In this document: in pieces, positions 49,201 to 57,073 of the stretch
Layout: every line of letters begins with the position of its first letter
Numbering within the stretch: the first letter of the stretch is position 1
Source of the DNA: Saprospiraceae bacterium
GTDB lineage: Bacteria; Bacteroidota; Bacteroidia; Chitinophagales; Saprospiraceae
Length of the DNA: 64,000 nt
Assembly: GCA_016712145.1 (NCBI GenBank)
Contig: JADJRO010000003.1
Span: 62,001 to 126,000 of the forward strand
Direction: 5' to 3'
The notes under the pieces: generated by a model
Seen by the model: the letters and a program-made list of their open reading frames with translations, nothing else
Told to the model about the DNA's origin: nothing
Databases searched by the model: none
Made by a program: the position numbers and the translations under genes

Positions 49201-50859
49201 TAATCCGGTTAATGTATATGAGGCAGCTCCCTGATTGAATCCATGCAAATCCATGTGTTGGGTTGATCCATTTGGATTTCCATCACCCAAATTTAAATGT
49301 GCGGGATCATGAATGCTTATGGATCCTGAAGTGATGCTCCAACCTGCATAATTGTCTCCTGCACTGTAGTCAATCCATCCTCCGGGTGGAGCAGTTGGAG
49401 GGGATTCAAAATCAAGATTGGAAGAAAACAATTCATTGGGAGTTCCACAGCAGCAGGTGACACTGCTTGAAGATCTGAATCCAAAGGTAGCAGTTGCACT
49501 ATCTATATTTCCACAACGATCTTTTATATAAAATTGAAGCATTAATGGATTTTTTGTAGAGTCTCCATTAAAATTTGAAGTAAAAATGACGGTATCGCAA
49601 TTGGATTTTGCCGATGAAAATCCAAAGTTAACCAACCAGTCTCTCAAAGAATCTCTAATAGCTGCTCCGCTTGTAAAAAATTTATCTTGTGGTTTTACAT
49701 TAAAATGGAGACCTGCTAAATCCTTTACAATAAAATAAGCACTTTCGACCCGTTCATTGCCACAATTATCGAAGGCTATAAAATCTACCAACACGCTATC
49801 ACAAATCGATTTAGGTACATGATCATAGATAATCCGCCAGCTTACGGGTCCGCATGCATCCATTGCTATTGCATTTCCATGTGCTTTAATCCAGGCATTA
49901 AATTCTTTTGAAATATCGGCATCACAATTTACACTCAGATCTACAGGTAAAATAGAAAAATCTGGAGGATTCTCATCAATCACATCAATGACTTGCTGAT
50001 ATACCATAGAATTTCCACAGGCATCTTTAACAGTCCATTCGCGGTTTATCTTTTTTTTGCATACATCCAAAACAATTTTTGATTCTTTATAGCTAATTAT
50101 TGGATTCGCATCGCAATCATCTGTAGCAATTAATTTTGGTACCGGTGGAATCTGTGCATCGCATGCTACTTGTAAATCTTCAGGAGGATCCTGCAAGCTG
50201 GGTTTTTCTACATCATTCGGACATTCATAAATTGTAATGTCATCTATCAAAACGCCGATTCCATAGCTTGGTGAAATATCTATAAATTCTAAATCAGCAG
50301 AAACTGCCTGGGCAACAAAATTGTAAGATGCTTTTAACCAAATAACATTTCCAGGATTGGTTGCTGTTAATTTTACATCCAACCAATTTCCATTAGCCAC
50401 CTTTATGTTGGCGCGATAATCTCCGGGAATATCAAATTTGGCATAATAAAATTCCAAGGTATATAAATAGGATGGAGTAAGTCCTGTTAAGGTATATTGC
50501 ATTGCACCAGGATAACTTCCTGTATTGGGTACGGAACCATATAAATCTACAAAATTGGTCGCTCCATTTGGATTTCCACTTGCGGTATTAAAATAATGGG
50601 CTTTATCTACATGATCGACGTATCCGGTAGTTATCAACCAAGGACCCATATTGGATCCAACCGGATACCAGATAAACCAACCCGGAGGCGGATCTGGAGG
50701 AAATTCAAAATCAAATCCAGGGAAATCTAAAACCCTGGGTGAACCACAACAACATTTTGGTTGACTATATGCATGAAACTCAAATTGAATAAAAATCAAT
50801 GCAAACCAAATCCACTTAAGTAGGAGTTTAAAATTCCTTTTTTTCAATTGATTTTTCAT
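46216..50859 (-). CDS. Giant T9SS type B adhesin-like protein (paralogue 2)
   Basis: This 1547-residue paralogue of the neighbouring gene has a signal peptide, two CCCG lectin-like modules with HYR-like domains, the same repeat array, and a C-terminal T9SS type B domain. From SGTDTFRITQFSC on, large tracts are nearly identical to paralogue 1 down to DNA level, and it has one more 40-residue unit than paralogue 1 (DTTRIFLTSCDISQVG then DTTRIFITSCDVNQVG). Gene conversion or recent duplication is likely. Its start overlaps the stop of the upstream paralogue 3 by 4 bases, so the three are translationally coupled. Confidence 0.88.
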   Translation of the reverse strand: MKNQLKKRNFKLLLKWIWFALIFIQFEFHAYSQPKCCCGSPRVLDFPGFDFEFPPDPPPGWFIWYPVGSNMGPWLITTGYVDHVDKAHYFNTASGNPNGATNFVDLYGSVPNTGSYPGAMQYTLTGLTPSYLYTLEFYYAKFDIPGDYRANIKVANGNWLDVKLTATNPGNVIWLKASYNFVAQAVSADLEFIDISPSYGIGVLIDDITIYECPNDVEKPSLQDPPEDLQVACDAQIPPVPKLIATDDCDANPIISYKESKIVLDVCKKKINREWTVKDACGNSMVYQQVIDVIDENPPDFSILPVDLSVNCDADISKEFNAWIKAHGNAIAMDACGPVSWRIIYDHVPKSICDSVLVDFIAFDNCGNERVESAYFIVKDLAGLHFNVKPQDKFFTSGAAIRDSLRDWLVNFGFSSAKSNCDTVIFTSNFNGDSTKNPLMLQFYIKDRCGNIDSATATFGFRSSSSVTCCCGTPNELFSSNLDFESPPTAPPGGWIDYSAGDNYAGWSITSGSISIHDPAHLNLGDGNPNGSTQHMDLHGFNQGAASYTLTGLTAGNEYTINFWYAIHSFGANVSARLTVNGGSLLNTSWSASNFGNVVWLEKSFTFIADGSVANMEFTGTGASPCCGMLIDDIRIFECVLDTEKPEVINPPDDLDFECEMDVTKAPVLSISDNCDLNPKQVFKETKEVIDACTKKITRTWEITDACGNTAIEDQVLFITDKTDPQFTKDPENKLVSCDKDILKEFNDWLQSRGNAKASDLCGVVNWRTSYDHSPFKSCDSILGEFIVADPCGHEVTKFAWFVVQDTLAPKFIKKAQNINLVCVSGIRDSLRSWLQNFGYSSNVMDCDTIIRSSNFDGDSTKNPMVLTFYAKDRCGNIDSSTASFSYRSGTDTFRITQFSCTFPGNSLDTMVFSSSGCDSVVISEKIRRSADSTYINTSSCDPKINVFDTLRLNNQFGCDSIIFTQVVIHPMDTSRLKIYDCSFTSIVVDTAVFIGQFCDSLVLTEKIPLRKDSIFIQQTSCDSLDVGFKFLNLTNVFGCDSVVGINTTFSGVIIQQITKNECGLIKNYTDTLVFSTSNCDSLVITNHIGLKIDTSFIQQNSCDLSQAGVDTIIYQTATCDSIVIVNTQFIPSDTTFIQQTSCDLNLVGITSKLYNTSTCDSLVIINTQFTPSDTTRIFLTSCDISQVGIDSMLFATSTCDSLVIINTSFISSDTTRIFITSCDVNQVGIDSILFATSTCDSLVIINTSFKSSDTSLINQSTCLASAAGLDTIQLQKSNGCDSLVITNTLFVPLRLQFKLDSISCHDKADAKIRILNEQDFNKPYTVYLNQSNIGQQNQLTNLGPGTHQVYIKDQQGCITDSIEIDLQNPEAFTTELGNEQRVNKGSQVQLLLQTNHNWQHIQWNPSGVIGCVDCNPVTFQVNQDTWIYSLAIDERNCESLDSVLIRVREDAKVFVPNSFSPNGDNINDYFYVQGDQQAIVQLMQIFDRWGNQVFEARNVPVNEPLKGWDGSFKSEKMNPGVFVYYAKVRFNDQRNIELKGDFTLIK

Positions 50860-53800
50860 CTAATTAAACTGAGATCTCCTTTTAATTCAACTAAAACTTG
50901 ATTACTGAATTTTATTCTTGCAACATAAATAAAAACTGCAGGATTCATTTTTTCAGATTTATAGCTTCCGTCCCAGCCTGAAACTGGATCATTAACAGGG
51001 CTCATTGTTTTTTCAAATACTAAATTACCCCAACGATCAAAAATTTGAAATAATTCAACGATGGCAGTTGGGTCTCCCTGGATATAAAAATAATCGTTGA
51101 TGTTATCGCCATTTGGAGAAAATCCATTTGGAACAAAAACTTTTGCAGGTTCTTTAACACGGATTAAAACAGAATCCAAACTTTCGCAATTTCGTTCATC
51201 TACAGCTATGCTATATATCCATTGTTCGTTTTGAACTTGAAATTGTACTGGATTGCAATCAATGCATCCGATAAGAAAAGAGGGGCTCCAGTTAATATGT
51301 TGCCAAATTCGATTCGTTTGTAATTCCAATTTAACCAAACTGCCTTTTTCAACTTCCAAATCCTTGCCAAGTTCTGTTATAAATGCTTCCGGATTATTTA
51401 AATTAAAAAAAATAGAATCGGTTACACAGCCTTGATTGTCTATTATAAATAATTGATGTTGACCGGGATTCAATTGATCAACCCGATCCTGAAAGCCAAG
51501 AGTTTGGCCATCAAAAAATAAGGTATAAGGTGTTTGAAAGTCTTGTGTATTTAAGATCCGAATCTGCCCATCTTTTTTATCAAAGCAACTGATTGAATCC
51601 AATATGAATTGGATTCGCAAGGGTTCATACAAGGTATTCGTTACGATGATACTGTCGCAACCAAATTTATTCATTAAAAACACTGTATCAATTCCTGCAT
51701 TTGCAGGCAAGCAGGATTTTTGAGTTCGTTGAATGGTATCCGAGGGAATCCAATTTGTCTGTAAAAAGACGATGCTATCACACTGACTTGTTGCATACAC
51801 TAATGTATCGATGCCTATTAAGGTTACATCACAAGTGTTCCGACTTATATAACTGGTATCTGAAGGAATAAATTGCGTGTTTACAATGACCAGGCTATCA
51901 CAAGGTGCTGTATTAAAAAGCAAGGTATCCACTCCAACTTGTTTAATATCACAGCTTGTTTGTGTGATTCGAGTTGTATCGGAAGGGATAAACTGCGTAT
52001 TGACAATAACGAGACTATCACAACTGGTGGTACTAAAAATGCTTGTATCAATCCCTGCATTGTTTAAATTACAAGTAGTTAAAATAATCCGGGTGGTATC
52101 TGACGGTTGAAACAAGGTAGTTTCTATTGAAATACTGTCGCATGTACTGGTTTGATATATTATGGTATCTACTCCGGCTTTTAATATATCGCAACTTGTA
52201 GTTGTAGAATACGTGGTATCTATTTTCAAGGCAATGTATTGTGTGATCACTAAACTATCACAATTAGCAGTTGAAAATGTCATGGTATCTACATAATTAC
52301 TTAACAAGCCGCATTCCATTTTAGTAATATAATTACTTATAATTCCTGTAAAATCAGTCTGGATCCTTACAATGCTGTCGCAACCAAATCGATTTTTCAA
52401 TTGAAAAATTTTAACTCCTGCTGTAAGACTGTCGCAGGTAGTTTGTTTTATTTGGAAACTATCTTTTAGTAATGGAATTTTTTCAGTTATAATAACCGAA
52501 TCACAAAATTGACCTTGAAGATGCGTTGTGTCGATTGTTAAAACAGGAAAATTGCAATCAAATACTTGGAGTCGCGTAGTATCTAAGGGTTTAATTTCTG
52601 TTAAGTAAAAAATCAATGAATCGCAGCCATTAACATTCAATAATCGAAGGGTATCATGTGTGTTTGCACGAGGATCACAACTAAATTGATTGATATGGGT
52701 CGTATCAGAATTTTGTTTTATTTGTTGTGTGATTACCACACTGTCACAACCATTGGAACTAAATACTGTGGTATCCATTTGATTACCAGAAAAATTGCAA
52801 GAATATTGTATGATACGAAATGTATCGCTATTGTTTCGGTAGCTAAAACTTGCTTTGCTGCTATCGACATTTCCACAAGCATCTCTTGCATAAAAGGTAA
52901 GTGTCAAAGGATTGCGAGAAGAATCCCCATTAAAATTTGAACTTTTAATAATGGTATCGCAATCCGATTGATTGGTTGAATATCCATAACTAGCTAACCA
53001 GTTTCGTAAGGAATCTCGTATGCCTGATACACAAACCAGGTTTTTGTTTTGTGGTTTAATGATAAATTTAGGAGCAAGGGTATCTCGAACAATAAAGGGT
53101 GCATATTCCAAATTTTCTTGTCCACAATGATCAATTGCTATAAACTCCACTAGAATTGTATCACAATGTTTGGAAGGAGGATGATCGTAATTTGTTCTCC
53201 AACTAACCGGACCGCAGGCATCCGTTGCCAAAGCATTTCCATTTTTTTTAATCCAGTCATTAAATTCCTTGACAACATCTTTATCGCAGAATACCGTTTT
53301 GGTTTCGGGCAGCTTGGTAAACTGTGGCGGATTTCGATCAATGACATCTATAATTTGTTCTTCATAGGTGATGTTACCGCAATTGTCTTTTATGGTCCAA
53401 TTTCTGGTAATTTTTTTAGAACAGGCATCAATTACTTGTTTGGTTTCTAAAAAAGTTACTATCGGATTGGGATCACAATTATCACTTACAGAAAGGGTCG
53501 GTGCTTTAGGGACCTCTTTATCACATTCCACTTCCAAATCATCTTGAGGATTATTAACAACGGGATCTTCCTGATCACCCGGGCATTCAAAAATATGGAT
53601 GTCGTCTATCAAGGTCCCTTGATACGGGATCGGCCCCGTACTGCTAAATTCCATGGTAGCGGTAGCAGCCATTGCCATAAAGGAATAGGTTTCTTTTCGC
53701 CAGGAAATTGCTCCTGATACCGACACGATCCAACTAACATCCAGCCAGGCGCCACCAGCAATTTTCAAATTTCCAAGAGAGGAAAAACCATCTCCATTTT

Positions 53801-54218
53801 GTGCGGTCCAAAATTCAATTCGGTATTGATTTCCCGGGGTCAGACCATATAAATCATAAGAAATTGCTCCTAAACCCGGAGAACCGTGAAGGTCCACAAA
53901 ATAGCTGGCGCCATTTGGATTACCCGCTCCTAAATTACCGACTCCGGCATCACAATGGTCAATGGTAGCTCGGGTAACCGTCCAACCGCCAAAATTCTGA
54001 CCGGCACTGTATACAAAAAATGTTCCAGGAGATGGAAGGGGGCCTGTTTCAAAATCCAGGTTTGGAAAAAAAATCTCTGAAAATTGTCCACAGCAACAGC
54101 CACCGCCTCCTAAAAGACTTTTTAGTGGAATCGGCACATCCCTTGGGGATTGGCCAATTCCCATGAATTGACAAAAGAAAGCAAGAATTACGAATAGGAT
54201 AAATCGCATGGAGCTCAA
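50856..54218 (-). CDS. Giant T9SS type B adhesin-like protein (paralogue 3)
   Basis: This 1120-residue paralogue is shorter and has only one CCCG lectin-like module. It otherwise has the HYR-like domains, the DSLRNWLASYGYS motif, the cysteine repeats (SCDILKAGVDTIIY, CNLNNAGIDTSIF) and the C-terminal type B sorting domain (FVPNGFSPNGDNINDYF, FDRWGNLVFE). Its sequence is more diverged than that of paralogues 1 and 2. It is the first gene of the three-gene operon and lies divergent from lspA, 56 bp away, where a shared or twin promoter should lie. Confidence 0.88.
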   Translation of the reverse strand: MSSMRFILFVILAFFCQFMGIGQSPRDVPIPLKSLLGGGGCCCGQFSEIFFPNLDFETGPLPSPGTFFVYSAGQNFGGWTVTRATIDHCDAGVGNLGAGNPNGASYFVDLHGSPGLGAISYDLYGLTPGNQYRIEFWTAQNGDGFSSLGNLKIAGGAWLDVSWIVSVSGAISWRKETYSFMAMAATATMEFSSTGPIPYQGTLIDDIHIFECPGDQEDPVVNNPQDDLEVECDKEVPKAPTLSVSDNCDPNPIVTFLETKQVIDACSKKITRNWTIKDNCGNITYEEQIIDVIDRNPPQFTKLPETKTVFCDKDVVKEFNDWIKKNGNALATDACGPVSWRTNYDHPPSKHCDTILVEFIAIDHCGQENLEYAPFIVRDTLAPKFIIKPQNKNLVCVSGIRDSLRNWLASYGYSTNQSDCDTIIKSSNFNGDSSRNPLTLTFYARDACGNVDSSKASFSYRNNSDTFRIIQYSCNFSGNQMDTTVFSSNGCDSVVITQQIKQNSDTTHINQFSCDPRANTHDTLRLLNVNGCDSLIFYLTEIKPLDTTRLQVFDCNFPVLTIDTTHLQGQFCDSVIITEKIPLLKDSFQIKQTTCDSLTAGVKIFQLKNRFGCDSIVRIQTDFTGIISNYITKMECGLLSNYVDTMTFSTANCDSLVITQYIALKIDTTYSTTTSCDILKAGVDTIIYQTSTCDSISIETTLFQPSDTTRIILTTCNLNNAGIDTSIFSTTSCDSLVIVNTQFIPSDTTRITQTSCDIKQVGVDTLLFNTAPCDSLVIVNTQFIPSDTSYISRNTCDVTLIGIDTLVYATSQCDSIVFLQTNWIPSDTIQRTQKSCLPANAGIDTVFLMNKFGCDSIIVTNTLYEPLRIQFILDSISCFDKKDGQIRILNTQDFQTPYTLFFDGQTLGFQDRVDQLNPGQHQLFIIDNQGCVTDSIFFNLNNPEAFITELGKDLEVEKGSLVKLELQTNRIWQHINWSPSFLIGCIDCNPVQFQVQNEQWIYSIAVDERNCESLDSVLIRVKEPAKVFVPNGFSPNGDNINDYFYIQGDPTAIVELFQIFDRWGNLVFEKTMSPVNDPVSGWDGSYKSEKMNPAVFIYVARIKFSNQVLVELKGDLSLIR

Positions 54219-54265
54219 TTGGAACGTTAAAATTGGTGAATTTTTAGAATATTCCTTGCATCATA

Positions 54266-54273
54266 TACCTTTG
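54266..54273 (+). promoter_or_regulatory. Possible -7 promoter element (TACCTTTG)
   Basis: TACCTTTG fits TAnnTTTG one to two bases before the lspA start candidates (ATG at 54275 and 54281). A -33 element is not convincing, so this is tentative. Confidence 0.35.
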
Positions 54274-54274
54274 C

Positions 54275-54493
54275 ATGCTCATGAAAGGAAATTATCTTTA
54301 TAAGGTTTCGGCCTTTACCATTTTGTTAATCCTTTGTCTGGACCAAATTTTGAAAATTTGGATTAAGACACATATGGAGCAAGGACAGGAATTTTTGATT
54401 TTAGGCCAATCCTGGGCTCGAATTCATTTTGTTGAGAATGAAGGCATGGCATTTGGCTTAAGTTTGGGGGCTCCAAAGGCAAACTTGCTTTAA
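54275..54493 (+). CDS. lspA: Lipoprotein signal peptidase, 5' part of frameshifted lspA
   Basis: The first 72 residues contain the LspA N-terminal membrane helix and the DQILKIWI and HFVENEGMAFGL region typical of lipoprotein signal peptidases. The frame stops after GAPKANLL. The second frame continues with GKLALSLFRIVAV. In the A-run 54475-54477, one more A would read GAPKGKLALSLFRIV in a single frame. A start at 54281 is also possible. Confidence 0.75.
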   Translation: MLMKGNYLYKVSAFTILLILCLDQILKIWIKTHMEQGQEFLILGQSWARIHFVENEGMAFGLSLGAPKANLL

Positions 54494-54924
54494 GCTTGTT
54501 CCGAATCGTTGCCGTCAGTTTTCTGTTTTACCTATTGGCTCGGATGATTAAAGCAAAAGAATTTATTGGATTAATTATTGCTTTTTCGATGATCCTGGCC
54601 GGAGCATTGGGCAATATCGTTGATTCGATTTTCTATGGACTTATTTTTTCTGCTTCTCCTTACCACGGCGGACAAGCGGTGATGTTTCCGGAGGATGGAG
54701 GCTATGCCGATATTTTGATGGGGCGCGTGGTAGATATGTTTTATTTCCCCATGTTTAAAGGGACATTTCCAGATTGGTTTCCCTTTTGGGCCGGTGAAGA
54801 CTTTGAGTTTTTCCGTCCGGTCTTTAATGTGGCTGATTCATCCATTTTTTGTGGCATCTGTCTGTTTTTTATATTTTATAAAAAACTCAAGCCGCATGAT
54901 AAAGAAGAAGCACTATCGACATAA
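54478..54924 (+). CDS. lspA: Lipoprotein signal peptidase, 3' part of frameshifted lspA
   Basis: The second part holds the two catalytic aspartate motifs of LspA, GNIVDSIFYG and FNVADSSIF, and the membrane helices around them. It encodes the C-terminal three quarters of the enzyme, which removes the signal peptide of lipoproteins. The only break is at the A-run, so a sequencing indel is likely because lspA is expected to be essential. A TTG at 54496 is the first start-like codon. Confidence 0.8.
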   Translation, partial: GKLALSLFRIVAVSFLFYLLARMIKAKEFIGLIIAFSMILAGALGNIVDSIFYGLIFSASPYHGGQAVMFPEDGGYADILMGRVVDMFYFPMFKGTFPDWFPFWAGEDFEFFRPVFNVADSSIFCGICLFFIFYKKLKPHDKEEALST

Positions 54925-55389
54925 TGAGTATTACTCATTGAACACCAAAAGCATGATCCGGAGAAGAAATGCTCAATATTCAATGCACAATGTTCAATGA
55001 CTAATGGAATCCTCCATTGAAAATTGCTAATTGAACATTGCTAATTGAACATTAAAAAAGCGTGCCTTGAAGATTAGAAGCTTAATACTCAATGGATCTT
55101 GACTAATTAATTTCACGCAGAGCCGCAGAGAAATATAAAAGTTCTTCCTATCAACTAACAACGATCACCTAACAACTAAATAAATTCACTCAGAGACGCA
55201 GAGTCGCAAAGAAATGGAAGAGAAGAAATACTCAATATTCAATGCTCAATGTACAATGACGAATGAGTTCCTTTATTGAAAATTGTTCATTCCTCATTGT
55301 GACTTGCTCCATGGCAAATTGGATTCGCCATAAAAACAGCAAAGAATTCCAAGCAAAATAAAAACGTTCGGCTTTTTTAGCCTTTTGTT
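54925..55389. repeat. Intergenic block of degenerate direct repeats
   Basis: About 460 bases without a gene, made of short words. A roughly 70-bp module beginning AGAAAT(G/A)CTCAATATTCAATG recurs at about 54964 and 55225 with diverged tails. A second motif, TTCACGCAGAGCCGCAGAG and TTCACTCAGAGACGCAGAGTC, occurs at about 55117 and 55186. Near 55370 a short GGCTTTTTTAGCC hairpin may end the ArsR-like transcript from the minus strand. Confidence 0.75.
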
Positions 55390-55719
55390 TTAATTACTTG
55401 TTGCGAGTACTGCCGTTCTCCCCAAGAAATTATTTACAGCTTTCTCAGCTTTTTCCACAGTGGGATAATTAATCGAACAATGCACGAATTTTCCAACTTT
55501 TTCTGTAGCGATAACGCCTGTAAGTCGAAGAATGCTGAGATGTTGCGAAGTGACTGATTGTTCGATATTTAAGCTCGAGTAAATTTTATTGACATTTACC
55601 GAACCATTCCTATCAATAAACTCAAGGATTTTTAGCCTCAAAGGATGGGCTAATGCTCTCATGAGCTCACAGGAATAATCGAGTTGGACAGGATTAAATG
55701 TTACCTTAATCTTCTTCAT
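55390..55719 (-). CDS. ArsR-family transcriptional regulator (copy 1)
   Basis: This 109-residue protein has the winged-helix fold of ArsR/SmtB: ALAHPLRLKILEFI and EQSVTSQHLSILRLTGVIATEK-type helices, and the wing (GKFVHCSIN). The metal-binding CxC or ELCVCDL motif is missing, so it probably does not sense metals by the classical site. It lies 175 bp downstream of the second ArsR-like gene and shares its SVxSQHLxILRxxGV motif. Confidence 0.78.
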   Translation of the reverse strand: MKKIKVTFNPVQLDYSCELMRALAHPLRLKILEFIDRNGSVNVNKIYSSLNIEQSVTSQHLSILRLTGVIATEKVGKFVHCSINYPTVEKAEKAVNNFLGRTAVLATSN

Positions 55720-55894
55720 CGAAGTTTCTTATTTTGATTTTCGTAGTTGACCTTAACGGAACAAAGATGAGAAGAATTTTCGGAATTGCAAATAAATATT
55801 AAATATTTTTTTTATTTATTAATGCAGTGTAAATCAGCGAGTAACGTTGCAGTGTGTACTATTGCCTGATCAAGATACATGGAAAGTGGGATGG

Positions 55895-56233
55895 TTAACC
55901 CGCTAAATCTTCCACTAATTTGGAGATTTGATTTAACCTGTCTCGGTCGAGAGAGTAATAAATAAATTTACCCTGTCTCTCGGTTGCGACTACCCCGGCT
56001 CTTCTCAAAATAGCCAAATGCTGAGAGGCTACCGATTGTTCCAAACGAAGTTTAATGTAGATGTCTGTGACGGTCATCGTATCATTTTCCTCCAGTAAGT
56101 CAATCACGCGCTGGCGAAGCTTGTGGTTGACCGCACGAAGAACTAATACAGCCCTTCTTAGATCTGAATAGTCTAATTGAACTTCCTTTGGTCCTTTTTT
56201 GAGAGTAATCGTTTCGTTCTTTTTATTCCTCAT
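55895..56233 (-). CDS. ArsR-family transcriptional regulator (copy 2)
   Basis: This 112-residue protein is a paralogue of the 55390-55719 gene: VNHKLRQRVIDLLEENDTMTV, EQSVASQHLAILRRAGVVATERQGKFIYYSL. A basic N-terminal extension (MRNKKNETITLKKG) precedes the fold. The two regulators probably arose by duplication; no target genes are evident around them. Confidence 0.78.
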   Translation of the reverse strand: MRNKKNETITLKKGPKEVQLDYSDLRRAVLVLRAVNHKLRQRVIDLLEENDTMTVTDIYIKLRLEQSVASQHLAILRRAGVVATERQGKFIYYSLDRDRLNQISKLVEDLAG

Positions 56234-56374
56234 GTCACAGTTTTTTAAAAATGCATTAACAGCTAAGAATTAAGCTAAAACTGTGCCGATTTTGAAAGTT
56301 GCCTTAAATATTTTCCAAATCTCATATATATTAGGTGTTCTTATATATATAAATGGATCAAATCGGACTAAAGT

Positions 56375-57073
56375 TCAACGACTTATGAGTTTTTCTTTTG
56401 GAACAGTTATATTTGGTTCCTTGAGATAAAAGGGTTTGGCTTCTGAAACAGAATCAAAATCTTGTTGACCCCATCGGTCAAATGCTATTTTTAGTAAATT
56501 GGACGCCGAAAGGGGTACTTCTGCTACTGAAACAGGCCAATTGCTTATAAATTGTTCCCATTTAGAGGCTCCTGTTCCAACTATAACGCATTTCCCCGCT
56601 CCAATATTGAGTCGTGTTTGTAATTCATTATTCAAAATTTGAGCTACGGGACTAACCAAGGCTCCTTCTAAATTTGAATTATAAACCGCCAGATACACTT
56701 CATCTCGTCGGGCATCAATAAGGGGCAGGTAATACAAAGCATCCGGAATTTGATCTTTTGCTGTGGTGGCCAGGGCTTTTAATCCAGGAATCAATAATAA
56801 TGGTTTTTCCAAAGCATAAGCCATGCCTTTCGCAGCTACTACACCAATCCGTAAGGATGTAAAAGATCCCGGTCCTTCATTTACTGCAATTGCATCCAGC
56901 TCCTTTAAAGTAACATCAGATTGCTTTAGGACATTTCGAATCAAATCATTCAGAACACGGGTATGTTCGCCCTGATGGTCTTCTGAAAGGCTTAAAAGCT
57001 TGTTCCCTCGTGCAATTCCGACGCTACAAATTGGTCCGGAAGTTTCAATCATTAAAATCAGGGGCTCTTTCAA
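56375..57073 (-). CDS. tsaB: tRNA threonylcarbamoyladenosine biosynthesis protein TsaB
   Basis: This 232-residue protein has the TsaB/YeaZ N-terminal pattern ILMIETSGPICSVGIARG, the NEGPGSFTSLRIGV loop and LIPGLKALA. With TsaD and TsaE it helps form N6-threonylcarbamoyladenosine at position 37 of ANN-decoding tRNAs. Its start overlaps the stop of the upstream protease gene by 4 bases, so the two are coupled. Confidence 0.9.
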   Translation of the reverse strand: MKEPLILMIETSGPICSVGIARGNKLLSLSEDHQGEHTRVLNDLIRNVLKQSDVTLKELDAIAVNEGPGSFTSLRIGVVAAKGMAYALEKPLLLIPGLKALATTAKDQIPDALYYLPLIDARRDEVYLAVYNSNLEGALVSPVAQILNNELQTRLNIGAGKCVIVGTGASKWEQFISNWPVSVAEVPLSASNLLKIAFDRWGQQDFDSVSEAKPFYLKEPNITVPKEKLISR

